DNA of 64,000 nt, taken from Gonocerus acuteangulatus (Eukaryota > Arthropoda > Insecta > Hemiptera > Coreidae). Numbering within the stretch: the first letter of the stretch is position 1; the number at the start of each line of letters is the position of its first letter. The DNA lies in NCBI GenBank assembly GCA_946811695.1, contig OX328132.1, positions 58,947,449 through 59,011,448 of the forward strand, written 5' to 3'. A model generated the notes under the pieces. It made no database searches. It had not been told where the DNA came from and saw nothing but the letters and a program-made list of their open reading frames with translations. Both the position numbers and the translations under genes were made by a program. This document shows, piece after piece, positions 23,400 through 36,020 of the stretch.

Positions 23400-24235
23400 A
23401 TATATTTGTCTGTTCGCTCTCTAGGTAGAAGACGAAAGGTCCGATTTTGATGAAATTTGGTACAAAAATCCGTCGTCCAATTTGAAAGGTCAAGTTTGTT
23501 AACCAGCATAATCCGTTCACTGGAAGATGGCGTTTGGGGCGAATTTAGCGCAAAAAAAATCGTAACGTTTACGTTTTTGAGTTCATAAGCTTGTAAGCAC
23601 TCGTTTTATAGGCTTCTTGGGCTAGGAAACCGAATGAAACCATTTTCAAGGCGATAGCTTTAACCGTTTTCGAGAAAATTGGAAAAATAGTTTTTGAATA
23701 CCGTTTTTGGTTTGGGTACTTAGAATCATGGGATTCAGTTGAAACATTTTCTGCATGTTCTACTTTCATTAAAACTAATATGTTGAAATTTGTGTTACGT
23801 GTGGAGTTAAGGAAGGGTTAGAATAAAATATTTTATTAACAGACATAAAAAGTTTTGGTAACTTTGTATACTTTCCTTAATATCTCGAAAAAGGTTGAGA
23901 ATCTTGGTAAACGGATGGATACCATTAGAAAGCTTACTAAATGCTCTACAAAAAAGGTTCTGATAAAAGTTTTGATTAGACGATGTCAATCGGAGAAATA
24001 AGTGCTTAAAACTTTAAAGTAATTGATTTCGCTTATTCGAACTGTTCTTTTTGTCTGTTTTTATTCCTTGTTATTTTTTAACTGCTTATAGTTGGATAAT
24101 GTATTTGATAATAAATCAGGTTAAGAAAAATAAGAAAAACAATTTAATCTTAGAGATATGGATTTCCAAGATATAGCTTTTCAAATGCCTAGCGGGGACC
24201 CATCCAGGTAAGATCGTAAATAAGACCTTTCTTGA
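23400..24235. repeat. Third copy of the palindrome arm (right-arm orientation)
   Basis: The copy runs from ATATTTGTCTGTTCGCTCTC through GTCCGATTTTGATGAAATTT, the GGCGTTTGGGGCGAA phrase, GATTAGACGATGTCAATCGG and AGCGGGGACCCATCCAGG. It is collinear with 21350-22170. A standalone copy shows that the arm is a mobile or amplified unit, not a feature of the palindrome alone. Confidence 0.85.
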
Positions 24236-24562
24236 AAGTAAAGATGGAACTGTCAACTTTGGTCCTCCTCTGCCTCCCGGCACTTTCATTGCTGACGAAG
24301 GCTACCAATGAGTAGCCAAAACGTCCTAAATATAAATTTTTAACAAAAATCTTATTGAGGTTTCTTTAGCCGAATCCCAACCATTCCATCTTTTCTTAAC
24401 ACTTCGACGGCTAACTATCTAATCATCATGCTTTCTAGAAATGTGGACACAAAATAATAACAGCTTCTATTTTAATCATTTTAAATGAGTCTAGAGATAA
24501 GAACGGAACCGCGCTAAAATGATGCCGTTCCTGCGAGTCGGACTTTCTATTGTATTGATTGT
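24236..24562. other. Repeat-derived segment with stem-GAAA-like motif and terminal motif
   Basis: CTGACGAA, the 6-bp stem GGCTAC/GTAGCC, then AAAACG lies at 24292-24323. It is followed by TTAGCCGAATCCCAACCATT (about 24367), a phrase amplified in the 56-kb array. At 24480-24545 a copy of the GGAACCGCGCTAA...GCGAGTCGGAC terminal motif follows. Confidence 0.55.
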
Positions 24563-25080
24563 AAGGGAGTGTAACGTTGGTGTAGGGGTTAAAATGACTA
24601 ACAATAGGACTAACTAAATAAATATGTAAGCCAACTCCTTTGCTAAGGAGAAATCCTGTATAGCAAATAAAATAATAAATAACGTTGGTGTAAGGGAGGA
24701 GCGGTGGAACGATGGTGTGGTAGTAATGACGCGTCACGGCTTGGAACTACTCAATGGTGACCGTGACAAGGGTAAGGGAGTGTAACGTTGGGGTAAGGGA
24801 GGAGCGGTGGAACGATGGTGTGGTAGTAGTGACGCGTCACGGCTTGGAGCTACTCAACGGTGACCGTGACAAGGGTAAGGGAGTGTAACGTTGGGGTAAG
24901 GGAGGAGCGGTGGAACGATGGTGTGGTAGTAGTGACGCGTCACGGCTTGGAGCTACTCAACGGTGACCGTGACACGGGTAAGGGAGTGTAACGTTGGGGT
25001 AAGGGAGGAGCGGTGGAACGATGGTGTGGTAGTAGTGACGCGTCACGGCTTGGAACTACTCAACGGTGACCGTGACAAGC
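24563..25080. repeat. 103-bp tandem array, about 4 copies
   Basis: GGTAAGGGAG anchors at 24771, 24874 and 24977 give a 103-bp period, with a diverged first copy from about 24563 interrupted by about 80 bp. The unit includes the palindrome GACGCGTC and the phrase TGGTGTGGTAGTAGTGACGC. The 80-codon ORF at 24963 is repeat translation. Confidence 0.93.
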
Positions 25081-25205
25081 GCGTTCTCGTTCAATCTCTA
25101 CGCGTAACAGTGACTGGAACTGGAACGTCTTATAACTTGGATTGTTGGAGGGGAGTGGAATGGTTCACAGTTCTCAGTTTGTCACTAGCACAACGTCAAT
25201 ACTAG

Positions 25206-25500
25206 AACCCGCTTGGACATAAGGATCAGATCTCTGGGGAGCTGCAAAAACATCGAACATCAGACGCATTCAAACATTCCAATCCAAGGTCCTAAGAACA
25301 ATAGTCAATGCTCCCTTCTACCTCAACCTCCATAAAGACCTCAATATCCCACTCGTTAAAGACGTTGTATTATCCAGGTTCCAACGTTTCCACCCTAAGC
25401 TCTCCACTCATCTAAATCCTGAAGTCCTCTCCCTATCCAGGGTCATCCACCCACTCTCTCCACCAAGGTGACTCAGAAGACAGTGGCCAGAGATCTGCTG
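25206..25500 (+). pseudogene. Jockey-type LINE, 3' end of ORF2
   Basis: The frame (with a stop replacing the Tyr of WTYG) reads PAWT*GSDLWGAAKTSNIRR, then IQTFQSKVLRTIVNAPFYLN, LHKDLNIPLVKDVV and, after HPLSPPR, a stop and LRRQWPE. The sequence W.YG..LWG.A..SNI..IQ..QSK.LR.I.NAP.Y..N..LH.DL.IP.V.. is characteristic of Jockey-clade reverse transcriptase C termini and their following region. Upstream catalytic blocks are absent. It is a 5'-truncated, mutated copy; related copies lie at 33.7 and 45.1 kb. Confidence 0.85.
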
Positions 25501-26742
25501 CAATGACCAAGTGAAGTGTTAGTAATGGCTTTCACTTAAAAAGTGCGAACATTTCTGTGGCTCGCCGATCTCTCTTCGACTCCAGCCACTGATCCGAGCA
25601 GAAGCTTGTGTAGGCCCCTTTCAACGTCATCTGAGCGTTCTTCTGGCGTTAATCGAGGATGAAGTTGGGAGGCCTTGAGCACAGAACCCTCATATTGTAT
25701 CACTTAACATATTACCAGATGTATTTTTATACAGGATGTAATAATCAATAAATAAATATATAATATGACTACTACGTTATCCGTTCCCATTACATTTTTC
25801 CCTTGGAACTGCGTGGAACGGCGACAGGACCGTACTCGGCGACAAGTCACTGTTCCATACGTTCCGGCATATCCCTCTGCCTCAGTAATATGTTTTGAGC
25901 TAATCAACTTCATGAAGATTTTTTTTAATTCATGGAGCTCCCTCATGGCGGACATTTTTTTTTTTCTATAAAGCTCTTACTGCCCTTGTCAACGCTACTT
26001 CTCAATGATGTGTAAGAATTCCGTATGCTGAAATCTTGCTAGAATGGCAATACCCCGGCTGGGGCAGACATAACCGAGAAGCAAGCTACATCGATCGTAC
26101 AGACTTGGATGATAGCCATCTGACCTACTCGTATGTCTCTTGGCTGGCTCCTCCCTTCCCCTACCGATGTATACTCCTCATCCTTTCTCTCCTAGGATAT
26201 AATGCCCGATTTTCGTGGGGCGATGGAAAACAACCTGGGGCAGTCGTGCGGATCTGAGTTGGGGCATGTTTACGATCAGCAATGTTCTCTTACCGCTCGG
26301 ATTTAATGTTTTGGCCTCTATGATTTTGGCAATATATAAATAATCACTACGATGGAATCTAAAATGAACGATAAAATATGGCTATTATAACCAAAACAAA
26401 TAATTCATTAGTGCAACTGTTATGAGGAATTTAAAATGAGTAGAAATTAAATAAGGCTTTCAACAGCTCCTGTTATTATCCTTACAACGAATAGATAAAA
26501 AACTTTGTTGCAAATCGATAAAACTTGTAAATTAACCTTAAACGCGTGTAACCGTTTATAAAAACAACACATGTGGTTCCTCCAGACATTTTACAGTGTT
26601 TAATATCAATGTTGAAGTTGTTATTCATTCGCAACAAAATGTTGTATGTATTTGTTCTATCACAGCTCTGGAGGATGGTCGCAGGAGCTGCTGAAAGCGC
26701 TTAGTGCCCCAAAAAACTTGTTGAGAAGGAATTGATTAATTT
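25501..26742. other. Post-LINE and unassigned DNA
   Basis: Bases 25501-25760 may include untranslated LINE 3' sequence or an adjoining repeat. No other family is recognised; the 68-83 codon ORFs around 25704-25971 overlap on opposite strands. Confidence 0.4.
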
Positions 26743-26905
26743 CCCCGTGGTCCAATGGCTAACGCCTTGGATTCTCTTGGGGAGACCCACTTGCAGCAGG
26801 TTGAGTATTTTGGGGGCTGTTGATAAAATTCCTCCTAACACAAACCAATGATGTTATTTCTGGATTCCAACATATCCCCCTTGTGGGGAGTATGCCCCTT
26901 AGTGA
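26743..26905 (+). mobile_element. Degenerate tRNA-derived SINE
   Basis: CCCCGTGGTCCAATGGCTAA and CGCC form an A-box-bearing head related to the 17.8-kb SINE (CCCGTGGTCTAATGGCTAGC). The B-box position is decayed (GGTTGAGTATT), and a body phrase GATAAAATTCCTCC matches that SINE. No clear A tail or target duplication remains, so the end is approximate. Confidence 0.55.
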
Positions 26906-28036
26906 TGTGTCTATAGGGACGTAGCAAAAATGATAATAAACCCGCATAACACTTACGAGTACCAGTACGCTTTATAATTAGTGCAAATATCACTTGAATC
27001 ATCCACGGAGAGGTATAAGGAATGCTAATGCTGAAGGTTACACCAGGTAACTGAGGTAGAAAGGGCCGTCGGGGAGGGCATAATCCCCGTACGAAGATGG
27101 CAGTTGGCAGAATTCACCAGTAAAGGTAGTGGGGTGGGCTTGAAGGAATATTCTTACTATTAGGACACTTACTCTATCTATGATTACTGGTTGAAACCTC
27201 TTGACGCCAACAGCAAACCTGCAGGAGAATTGTTCAACTGCATCCCCATACGGGGATCATACCCACTAAGGGGTAAGTGCTCCAGAAGAGAAGTGAGTGA
27301 GACGTGTAACATGTAGAGGCAAATAAAAAGTTATTGAAGAATAACTTCTAATTCATGAAATTTTACCTTCCGCCATACAAAATACTTTTCGAAATTTTGA
27401 GTCACAATCTTATAATAATTCATCATTCATTAATATTAAACTGAAAAATAAAAAGAAAAACATTTTTTGCTTTATGTATTTAGTATATTTAGAAGAATAC
27501 TGACAATAGAACACATGAATCCACTATGAAGGGTAAATTGTTAGCGGTTGAGAGCTTTCATGATCAAAATTTAAGCAGTCCAATTTAGCAGGAGCATCGC
27601 AGAGGGCAGTACGTCAGCTTGCCCCGTGTGTTTCCGTCTGTTCAAATATTGTTCCGAAGTTATTCATCTTGAAAACACCTTTTGTTCTTCTTTAATGAAC
27701 ACCGTCACAAGGCACCCATTTCTCTCTGTCATCGCACTTTCCTCTTTTTGAACATATTGACCTACTTTCACAAATTTTGTTTTAAAATGAGAATAGAACA
27801 TCTTCTTAATTGGGCAGGGGTTTTAAACACCTTTTAATTCTTGTACGATGGATATTTTCTATATCTATAGGATTGTACGAGGAGAATTATACCCCAAAAA
27901 ATAAAACTTGATAGCAATTATTATAATTAAATATCTTTTATTTCTAGTATCGAGATTATATAGTTATATTATTCTTGTTAGTGAAAATATAGTTCTATTT
28001 ATATATAAGTTAGGATATACACACTAAATGCCGATT
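26906..28036. other. Non-coding DNA
   Basis: A roughly inverted pair of phrases (CATAATCCCCGTACGAAG near 27080 and CATCCCCATACGGGGATC near 27241) may be part of an old element. No coding or RNA feature is supported. Confidence 0.35.
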
Positions 28037-28095
28037 GCCGTTGGCATTCTTAAAAAAAGGTGGAAACCAATAGATAGCCCGGCGTGGCCAGAATT
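28037..28095 (+). mobile_element. Fragment of 5S-type SINE body
   Basis: GCCGTTGGCATTCTTAAAAA, then AGGTGGAAACCAATAGATAG and CCCGGCG, matches the last bases of the 5S head plus the body of the complete copies (CTGTTGGCATTATAAAAGGG, ... AGATAGCCCGGCG). The 5S head and the 3' hairpin are missing. Confidence 0.7.
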
Positions 28096-28189
28096 TAATA
28101 CAACGTATACTAATACATTTAAAAAATAAAAAATAACTTCAAAACAAGACATGGTATATTTAAATAATTTGTATTCGTATCTCCTTACA

Positions 28190-28527
28190 TGGGGGCGAGG
28201 TTAGCTCAGTGGTAGAGCACTGGACTAATAAGCTGGAGGACCTGAGTTCCAATCCCAAGCAAGCACTAAAGATTTTTTCTTCTAGTGTCTTCGTTCATGG
28301 GTTGATTTCGGCCTCCCTGACCGTCCCTAGACCAACCCAGCCTTTAATTTATTTATTAATGGGTACCTTGGTGCTATTAACTCTAGCAGTCGAAGCAGCA
28401 AAGGGGAAAATCAGGCGGCCGCTACCGAGCACACTATCTCCCTATTGTGCCGTATGCTCATGAATCAGATACCACTATAGTATCAGCCCCTTAGGGCCCT
28501 CGTGGCCTGTTACAGGACTGATTTTTT
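28190..28527 (+). mobile_element. tRNA-Ile-like SINE, nearly complete, about 338 bp
   Basis: The head has an A box TTAGCTCAGTGGTAGAGC (28200-28217), an anticodon-loop-like CTAATAA and a B box GAGTTCCAATCCC. This most resembles tRNA-Ile(AAT). A body of about 265 bp follows, containing ATGGGTTGATTTCGGCCTCC, AATGGGTACCTTGGTGCTAT, AAAATCAGGCGGCCGC and GGCCCTCGTGGCCTGTTACA, ending at a T-rich stretch. Two other copies of this body occur inverted at 43379-43618 and 62111-62282. An automated tRNA call here would be a SINE head. The 84-codon ORF across it is spurious. Confidence 0.88.
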
Positions 28528-28588
28528 TTATCTCCTTATATCAGACTTTCTAGAATATAATTGTTTGGACTGACATTTCAAAAGCTTT

Positions 28589-28589
<1 letters not shown>

Positions 28590-28640
<51 letters not shown>
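28590..28640. repeat. (TA)n microsatellite
   Basis: A pure TA run. ORFs reading IYIYIY across it are artefacts. Confidence 0.95.
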
Positions 28641-28645
<5 letters not shown>

Positions 28646-29390
28646 GGTGGATATTTCTCCGGTTCCTGAAGAATATATTCCTTTCTGTTATCATTCTCAA
28701 TATAATATTCTTGAAACTGACTTACACCTCTTTCCCTTTCAACATTCATATTGAACATTACTTTGGAGGTTATTTCTCAGTGTCCTGGATAATTCATTCT
28801 ACTGTTTCCGTTCCTTTCAGACTAAGTTCGTCGCAGGACCTGGGATGTTGGGAAATCGAAGTCAAAGTTCTTCAGGATAGCAAGGGGAATGTTTACTCTA
28901 TGGAATGCTGATTCATAAACCGGATTGAAAAAGTATGCAATTGAAATTCAATGTTTTAATTATAATTTTTACCAGTGATTTAAGGGTAACAAAATGATAG
29001 GATGGACGTTTCGGACCCAGGTTTCGCCCTTGAAATTGGGCATTGAATTTTTTCATGATGATGCTGCTATTCACTTTAACTTGAAACTGTGGGAGAACTA
29101 AAGGCGAACCAGAGAAACAAGGGGAAGCGTCATGTTACCTACATCTTTCTGAATCAGAAAATAAATAATAATAAAAAAAAGTAGATTTTTCTGATTCGGC
29201 CTCACTCTTCCAAGGACCTAATATCCAATGCTCCATTGCAAAGGGTGTTGTTAAGTTCCTTTCAGGGAATATTGGTTTTGGGTACGTATCCGCGTTGACG
29301 CATCAAACATCACAGTGAAGATTGTTTCGATATATTCCTTGATTGTAGAGAGGGTCTCTAACTTTATATAGAATATGTTCATTCTTCGCA
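28641..29390. other. Non-coding DNA
   Basis: No recognised element. GGACGTTTCGGACCCAGGTT near 29004 is reminiscent of the GAAACGT phrase, inverted, of other repeat termini, but no stem motif accompanies it. Confidence 0.35.
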
Positions 29391-30530
29391 GTTATGGGCA
29401 ATAGCGCTATTTTCTGTTAACTGTTAAGACTGCTAATGCTAATAACGATTAGCAGTTGGAAGTAACAGATACAGCTGCTAACTGCTAATTCAAGCAGCAC
29501 GGCACGGTATTTACAGAAAGTGCTGGTTACTACAATCTCATTTACTAAATTTATATATATACGTAAATTACTTAGGTTATACGAGCATTATATTCATCAA
29601 TCAAAATGTTTTTTTTTTTTTTCAAATAAATGTTTATTTAAAATCACCACAATTTATATAGTACAATAATTAATTGTGCTTGTCATATATACATCTCAGT
29701 GAATAGAATTCGGCAGCCAACCATTATTGGCACTTCCTAACATATGCTGACATTCATATTTTCAAAGTTTTTAATCAGTCTTAGGGTAGCTGATCACTGG
29801 TCCGAAGTCTCTTAAGACTCCTGGAAAGGTCTTTAGGATGGGTCCGAGTGGAAAGGGATTGGCCTTTAGGATTCTGATGGGATGACAATTTGGAGTGAAA
29901 CGTTAGGAAACGAGATTTAGCTAACGTGTAATTAGTGATTTATTGTAACATTTTGAATTTTTGAATCTTTTTTTTCATTCATTTCAATTTTTTTCTTCAA
30001 ACCTGTGCAATAAATGTTTTTTAGGCACCTAAGGTTTATAGATAGTTTGTTTTCTGTAGTAGATAAAGTTTTGGTCGTTTTAATACTCTTTACATTTTTT
30101 TAAATTTTTAATATTTTGAAGTTACCCTACTTTTATAAAATTATTAAACGTACTGTTTTAATATATTCTTAGTCATTGTTCATCGTATTCATTTTAAATG
30201 TTTATAATATTTTGTTAATTATTATTAATAATTATTATATTGATGTTCGAGTATTTGTGTTTTTTAATTTTGAAAACCCTAACATTCAACAGTTATCAAG
30301 ATTAAGTTCTTTATTCTTAGCACTTTAGCGACGACTAATAAATTAGCAAGTTAGCAGCTAGGAGGGCAATGTTGACGGTACAGAGAAAGGGATTCGGTAG
30401 AACTACTAACTGATCTCTGCTAAGCCGACGAGCGTAGAGATTAAATTGCTTCTAAACTGCTAACAGTAGTATCTGTTATTTCTAGTCGTTAGCAGTAGCC
30501 TGCTAATGCTAATGGCGATTAATAGGACCC
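29391..30530. mobile_element. Candidate hAT-like element, about 1.1 kb
   Basis: Subterminal sequence near the left end (GACTGCTAATGCTAATAACG, TAACAGATACAGCTGCTAAC; 29428-29487) is mirrored near the right end (ACTGCTAACAGTAGTATCTG, TTATTTCTAGTCGTTAGCAG; 30453-30495). Clustered short GCTAA/TTAGC repeats of this sort are typical of hAT subterminal regions. Exact ends and a target duplication could not be fixed. A related fragment (CTGCTAACGCTCAGCAGATC) lies at about 34550. Confidence 0.45.
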
Positions 30531-31810
30531 CATCAATAATTCTTAGTACAAAATAATGTAAAAACATTTTCTTAAATTTTTTTGGATGATAAATTGGTTG
30601 CAAGAAATATTTGACTAACTATTGTGGAGAATGTTTCTTCACACGTCATTTTAATGAGTGTATCCTAGTTTCCTGGAGCAAAAATTCGTTTTAGGGGGTA
30701 TGGAAAATGCCATTAAATTAATTTTCATGGAAAGTGTGCCACAGTTTATAATTCTTGGAAGATATCCAATGTCACTTCACGTAATAGTCTGGTGCGGGGG
30801 TCTTAGTTTCTTCATAAACTGGTTTCGTAGGAAACCTTCAGTACTATTCATTCATTATGAAGTGTCTGCGCCTCAGTATCCTTTATGATGAGTTCAATCT
30901 GCGCACATATACAAACCAGAAATTGAGTAGGTTTGTTACTATATTCCCAAATTAACAGAAAATTCAATCTCTTATTTCAAATAATTACCCAGGATTTAAA
31001 ATTGGCGATGTAGTATTTATGTTAAGCCGGAGGCTTCTTAATTAATAGTTCGTAGTAAATTACAATTTCCCAAAGTTATATTCAAAGCAGCAATTATTTT
31101 ATTTCGTTTTGTTTTCTGGGAAAAATGGATCATCCTAAAAAATTAAAGCAGGATTTACCTTAATTATAAAGTACTCCGCCAGGACTCTTTTCAATTAGCA
31201 GTTTATTCATTTTTAGCGACAATTAATCTGATTGCTCGCGATTTTATACACTTTTCCGCCACTATTTATGCTAATTATATATCAGCTCAATCAAGGCTGA
31301 TATCAATGATCATGTTAAGGTAGAACGCACCCGACTGAGTTAATGTCCAAACATATTTCCTAATTAACATACATCTCAATTAGTTTCTCTTCTCGATTGA
31401 ATTATTATTTCACGTTGATCCTCTATGATGAATCATGTACATAACCATAAGTCCTACATATACATTACTCTGCTTCGACGGTCCGTTCTGTATGCAGTAC
31501 GTAATCTGAACCTTTCCCAATTTATGTACGTGCCGCATAGAATACAAATTCACAATTTGGCCTGGTTCAGGATTATCCTCAACACATACCACATTGAACC
31601 GAGATCTTTCTCAATATATGTGAAACACATATCAGAATATGTTTTTATTCTCCTTTCTTCGCTAAGATTCAAATGTGTTGCCATCCAGGACACAAAAAAA
31701 GAAAAAAAAAAGGGGGAAAAAACACAGATAAAGTGTGTTATTTCTGTTTATTTAATTACTGAGATTTGGCTAAGAACTGATAAACCAAACATTTCTGGTA
31801 CCCACACACA
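30531..31810. other. Non-coding DNA
   Basis: A 76-codon plus-strand ORF (30658-30888) and overlapping ORFs at 31410-31680 have no recognised motif. Nothing else supported. Confidence 0.35.
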
Positions 31811-31999
<189 letters not shown>

Positions 32000-32029
32000 A
32001 TGTTTTCCGGTTGTGGGGTTGCTTAATTC

Positions 32030-32232
32030 CAGAAGGTGAAACAAAATTCAGTCTTCCCACAAATTTTCTTTATTTTGCACTAGGCCTTTCAAAACAAATG
32101 TGCCATCATCAGGTGCTAACAACAAATAGAAACATGTATTAATATTGTTTGACTCAAAAATTAGAACATTTTTTTTCTTTTAAGTTATAATATTTGCAGA
32201 AATATTATGTTCCTTTTATGTATATGTGAGTA

Positions 32233-32281
<49 letters not shown>

Positions 32282-32309
32282 TTGTATGTATATATATGTA
32301 TATTTAAGC

Positions 32310-32357
<48 letters not shown>

Positions 32358-32768
32358 TACGTAGATATACGCATTTATGGTATTATAGCTATAGTAATAA
32401 TAGAATATAAAGTTATATTATTTTAAACTTCCTTTAGACACCTTAAGTTTATAAATTTGTAATTACATATATAGTAAAAACTGTAATTAGACAGTTCCTT
32501 AAGATTATATAGTTTCAAATCTATAAAGTTATGTTCCAATTTATACTATCACCGTTAGCTTTATAAATACTAATTATTAATTACTGTCCTCTTATTGTAC
32601 TATAAGCCAAAAAAAAAAAAGGAATAAAGTGTACTAATTTTTGAGTCAAACAATATTAATGCATGTTTCTATTTGTTGTTAGCACCTGATGATGGCACAT
32701 TTGTGTTGATAGGCCTAGTGCAAAATAAAGAAAATTTGTGGGAAGACTGAATTTTGTTTCACCTTCTG
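32030..32768. mobile_element. 739-bp element with about 130-bp terminal inverted repeats
   Basis: The left end CAGAAGGTGAAACAAAATTC, AGTCTTCCCACAAATTTTCT is mirrored at the right end finishing CACCTTCTG at 32768. Identity runs through TGTTGTTAGCACCTGATGAT and AATATTGTTTGACTCAAAAA on each arm. The centre contains (GT)n (32238-32280), (TA)n (32315-32350) and an A run at 32610. Outer flanks are (TA)n on both sides. Each arm contains CTGATGATGGCAC. No ORF is supported. Confidence 0.82.
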
Positions 32769-33680
32769 CAATATATATATATATATATATATGTATATTT
32801 GTTGAAACATAATATGAAACAATTGTAATAGATTGAATTGGATGTGTGCTAATTGCTTCGACAGCCGATATGTGGGGTAAATTATAAATTCTGCTCAAGT
32901 CATCTCAAGATACTCTGTTATTTCTCGAAAATAAATTTTGCTTCGTTTTAATCACATCGCACAACAAATAACGTTTTCTACCAATAATTCCGCCAGAGTT
33001 CTGTCAGATGTTTTTACAGATATAAACGACGCGCAATTTTGCTGTTTAACATTTTTTGGTATCTCAAATTTCGTCTATTTATCTAAACCAGCTCTCATAT
33101 CGTAAATGATGTCCTGTAGTTACTTATTTTTATGAATGAGGGTTTATTTAGAAAGAAATGGACGAATGGTTGCGAGTAAGTAATATTAGCACGGAGGATG
33201 TAAATAAGCATTTATAAAAGATATTAGGGAGGTTGAGTACTATATAAATTTAGGGGAGCCTTAGGGACTGGAGAGGGGCTTTAATTTTATATTGGCCGCG
33301 TGGGAGGGTTTGGACCCCCCCCTCCCTCCTTCCCCCGGCCCCAACCTCCTCTCTCGTTCCCCTTATGTCCACTGCTTTCTCAAAATTCATATAAATGTTG
33401 CCCTTTACGAGGGAAAGGATTTAGACACTACCTCAACAATTAATTTAATAAGATAAAGGTACATGAATGAATAAAGTAAATATTCTCTTCTAATGTGTAC
33501 ATAAATTCCTAAAATAACACTGGACGACAAGGTTTTCTTCAGTGGAGATCTGATTAGTGAATATAGTGAAGTTTTTCATACTGAATTCTGATATATTATG
33601 GTTTTTGCGACTGCTACCTTTTTAAATCTGTTTTTTTTTATCATGAATCGCAAGTAAGATCCCACTAATCGCAAGTAAGA
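32769..33680. other. Non-coding DNA
   Basis: A short (TA)n abuts the previous element. A C-rich stretch at 33316-33350 stands out in otherwise AT-rich DNA. Confidence 0.4.
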
Positions 33681-34165
33681 TACTTAGGACTGATACTTGT
33701 CAAACGTCTAACTTAGAAGCCACACATAACACAGAAAAGACAGGAACTAAACAGACGTTTTAGACTATTATCACGCTTACTGGACAAACGCTCGAAACTT
33801 TCATTGTCTAACAAACGACTTATATACAATACCATACTCCGACCAATATGGACTTATGGACTAGAACTCTGGGGTTCCACTAAACTTACTAATTCCTACA
33901 GAATCCAAACTATGCAATCCAAAATCCTTCGAAAAATACCCAATGCTTCCTACTATATCTCGAACCTAACACTGCAAATGACTTCAATATCCCCTTTATC
34001 CAATCCCTGGCCAAATCAGTCTATCAGAAGTTTCATTCCAATCTCCCTGGCCATCCAAATCCTTTGATAAACTCTCTATCCTCCTTCCATAATCCACAAA
34101 ATCCTCATAGAAGGCTGAAGCGGCGGTGGCCTAGAGACAATTTGTTTTAACACGCCATCTGCAAT
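33681..34165 (+). pseudogene. Jockey-type LINE, ORF2 C-terminal part
   Basis: From 33681 the frame reads YLGLILVKRLT, a stop, KPHITQKRQELNRRFRLLSR, LLDKRSKLSLSNKRLIYNTI, then LRPIWTYGLELWGS and IQTMQSKILRKIPNASYYIS. This follows the Jockey-clade layout YLG..LD.RL.W..HI..K...L......L......LS...K...Y...L.PIWTYG..LWG. After a lesion the terminal RRLKRRWPRD motif is found at about 34114-34143. Stops and a frameshift show it is dead. The catalytic block lies upstream of the truncation. Confidence 0.88.
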
Positions 34166-35529
34166 GCTCAAAATTTATTGTTCTAGTGGGTTATGTAATT
34201 GTACATATTCCCACGTCATGCCTCACATTGTTAATTTTCCAAAATCAGCAAAATTACTGGAAATATGTTTATCATATTGTCGTGATTATCATGATCACTG
34301 TCATAGCAACCTTTACCACATATGAATTTCTTCCCTTCTTTTGCCTCTCTTGCTTGAGTGCCATTTACGAACTGTGATTTCCCTTAGTTTGTTTTCTGTC
34401 ATTTCATACCAAGATCACAGCCATTTTTCAGGAATAAACTTCTTGGCTTCAAGTTGAATGTCTTCATATAAAACGTCCTGTTGTTCGATCTTTTTGTGTG
34501 TCTAATTTTTTTTTCTATGAGTTTCTAGTCTTCACCAGTAACCTGCTAACGCTCAGCAGATCTGCTAATTGCAACCCATCATTAGAGTTGACCTCTTCCT
34601 CTACACAGTTTATTTACTCTGTTTTTGTTAGTATTCTTTCTTGTCGGTACCTGCTAGACCCAATTCATTCTTGAAGTAAGAAATGATTAGTCAGAGATTT
34701 GTTTGTGAATTTGGTAGGCAAAAACCTGCTTTTGTTGGAGAATCGCAGAATAGTAAAAATGATTTTCGAGAAAAATGCATCGTAAGATGACTTGAGCAGA
34801 ATTTATTCCCACATCGCTTGGATCGAAGGCAATATTCCCCATCGGCAAAAGTGTAAAAAAGCCCCCCCCCCCCCGCCCCATCTGGACAATTAACCCACGA
34901 AGGACGAGTGAACCGAATATGGCACACGTAACATGATTCCTCAGAATTTTATTGATGTCGTTGTAGGTCAACGTTTCATCTGTTGGCTGCATTTCCCGGT
35001 ACCAGAAGTGTTTGGGTTGTCAGTTATTTTTTTTTTTTTTTTTTTTTTTAGATAGAAATGTTAATAGAATCATTTTACTGGGTAACAAATGTCTATACCT
35101 ACTGCAATGAGAGCTTTAGGAAAAGCGAGATTTTTGTCGCTTAAAGAGCCACAATGCCAAGATGAAGTAGCCAACTCTAGGCGCAAATAACTTACTCCCC
35201 TTCTTTGTCTTCTGCTCGATCTTAAGGAATGTTCTATTACAAATATCAAATAATACAAGCTAATTTCTCATTATACCTGCCTAGTTTTAGATACAAAGAC
35301 ATTCTACTGCTAAATGAATTTAAACAAGACCTACAGAGATTTAATACTTATTTCAGAGATTTATAAGTTAATATACGAAATAAAATGAAAAGAAAACAGG
35401 GTAACGTCCAACCCGCAGGACCTCAACAATCATAGATCATTCATTCTCGAGGAAAGGATTAAAATAAATAAGCAGTGACAACAAAGTAATAACATTCACG
35501 TACTCCAACATTTTCAGTATCTTAAAAAC
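34166..35529. other. Non-coding DNA
   Basis: Contains a C-rich run at 34862-34880, poly(T) at 35028-35049 and a fragment of the 29.4-kb element near 34550. The 101-codon minus-strand ORF at 34687-34992 crosses the homopolymer run and is not supported. Confidence 0.4.
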
Positions 35530-36020
35530 AACCCGTTGGACCAATCCACACCCCTTCTCCGGAATATATCCACCTTACCTTACACTTGCAATCTTGAGAT
35601 CCTGGGACCTTCGCTTTCTATCCTTTTGATGCTTATCCGCGGTCATTCCCCCTATCCCATCCACCGTCTCAGTACCTTTCTACATCATCAATTCCTCCTC
35701 GACCCACACACTAAATTTGACATCCTGTGACCTCCACTTTCTATCCTTTCGATGCTTATCTGCGGTCACCCCTAGCCCTTCCACCATGTCAATACCTTTC
35801 TACCTCCTCACTTCCTCCTCACACACCCACTAAATTTGACATCCTGTGACCTCCACTTTCTATCCTTTTGATGCTTATCCACGGTCACCCCTACCCCATC
35901 CACCATCTCAGTACCCTTCTACATCCTCATTTCCTCCTCCACCCACCTAATCCCTCCAAACTTGAGATCCGGTGGCCTCCGCGTCCTTGGACCTTCTTCT
36001 TGGAGGGGTTAGCACCAACT
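35530..36020. repeat. About 120-bp tandem array, 3.5 copies, pyrimidine-rich
   Basis: TTTCTATCCTTT anchors at 35615, 35738 and 35857 give spacings of 123 and 119 bp. Further shared phrases are GATGCTTATC and ATTTGACATCCTGTGACCTC. The plus strand is strongly pyrimidine-rich. Confidence 0.88.

Noticed and set aside
28193..28262. Functional tRNA-Ile gene
   Set aside because: The B box is altered, the acceptor stem does not close, and the head is fused to a body repeated elsewhere in the window.
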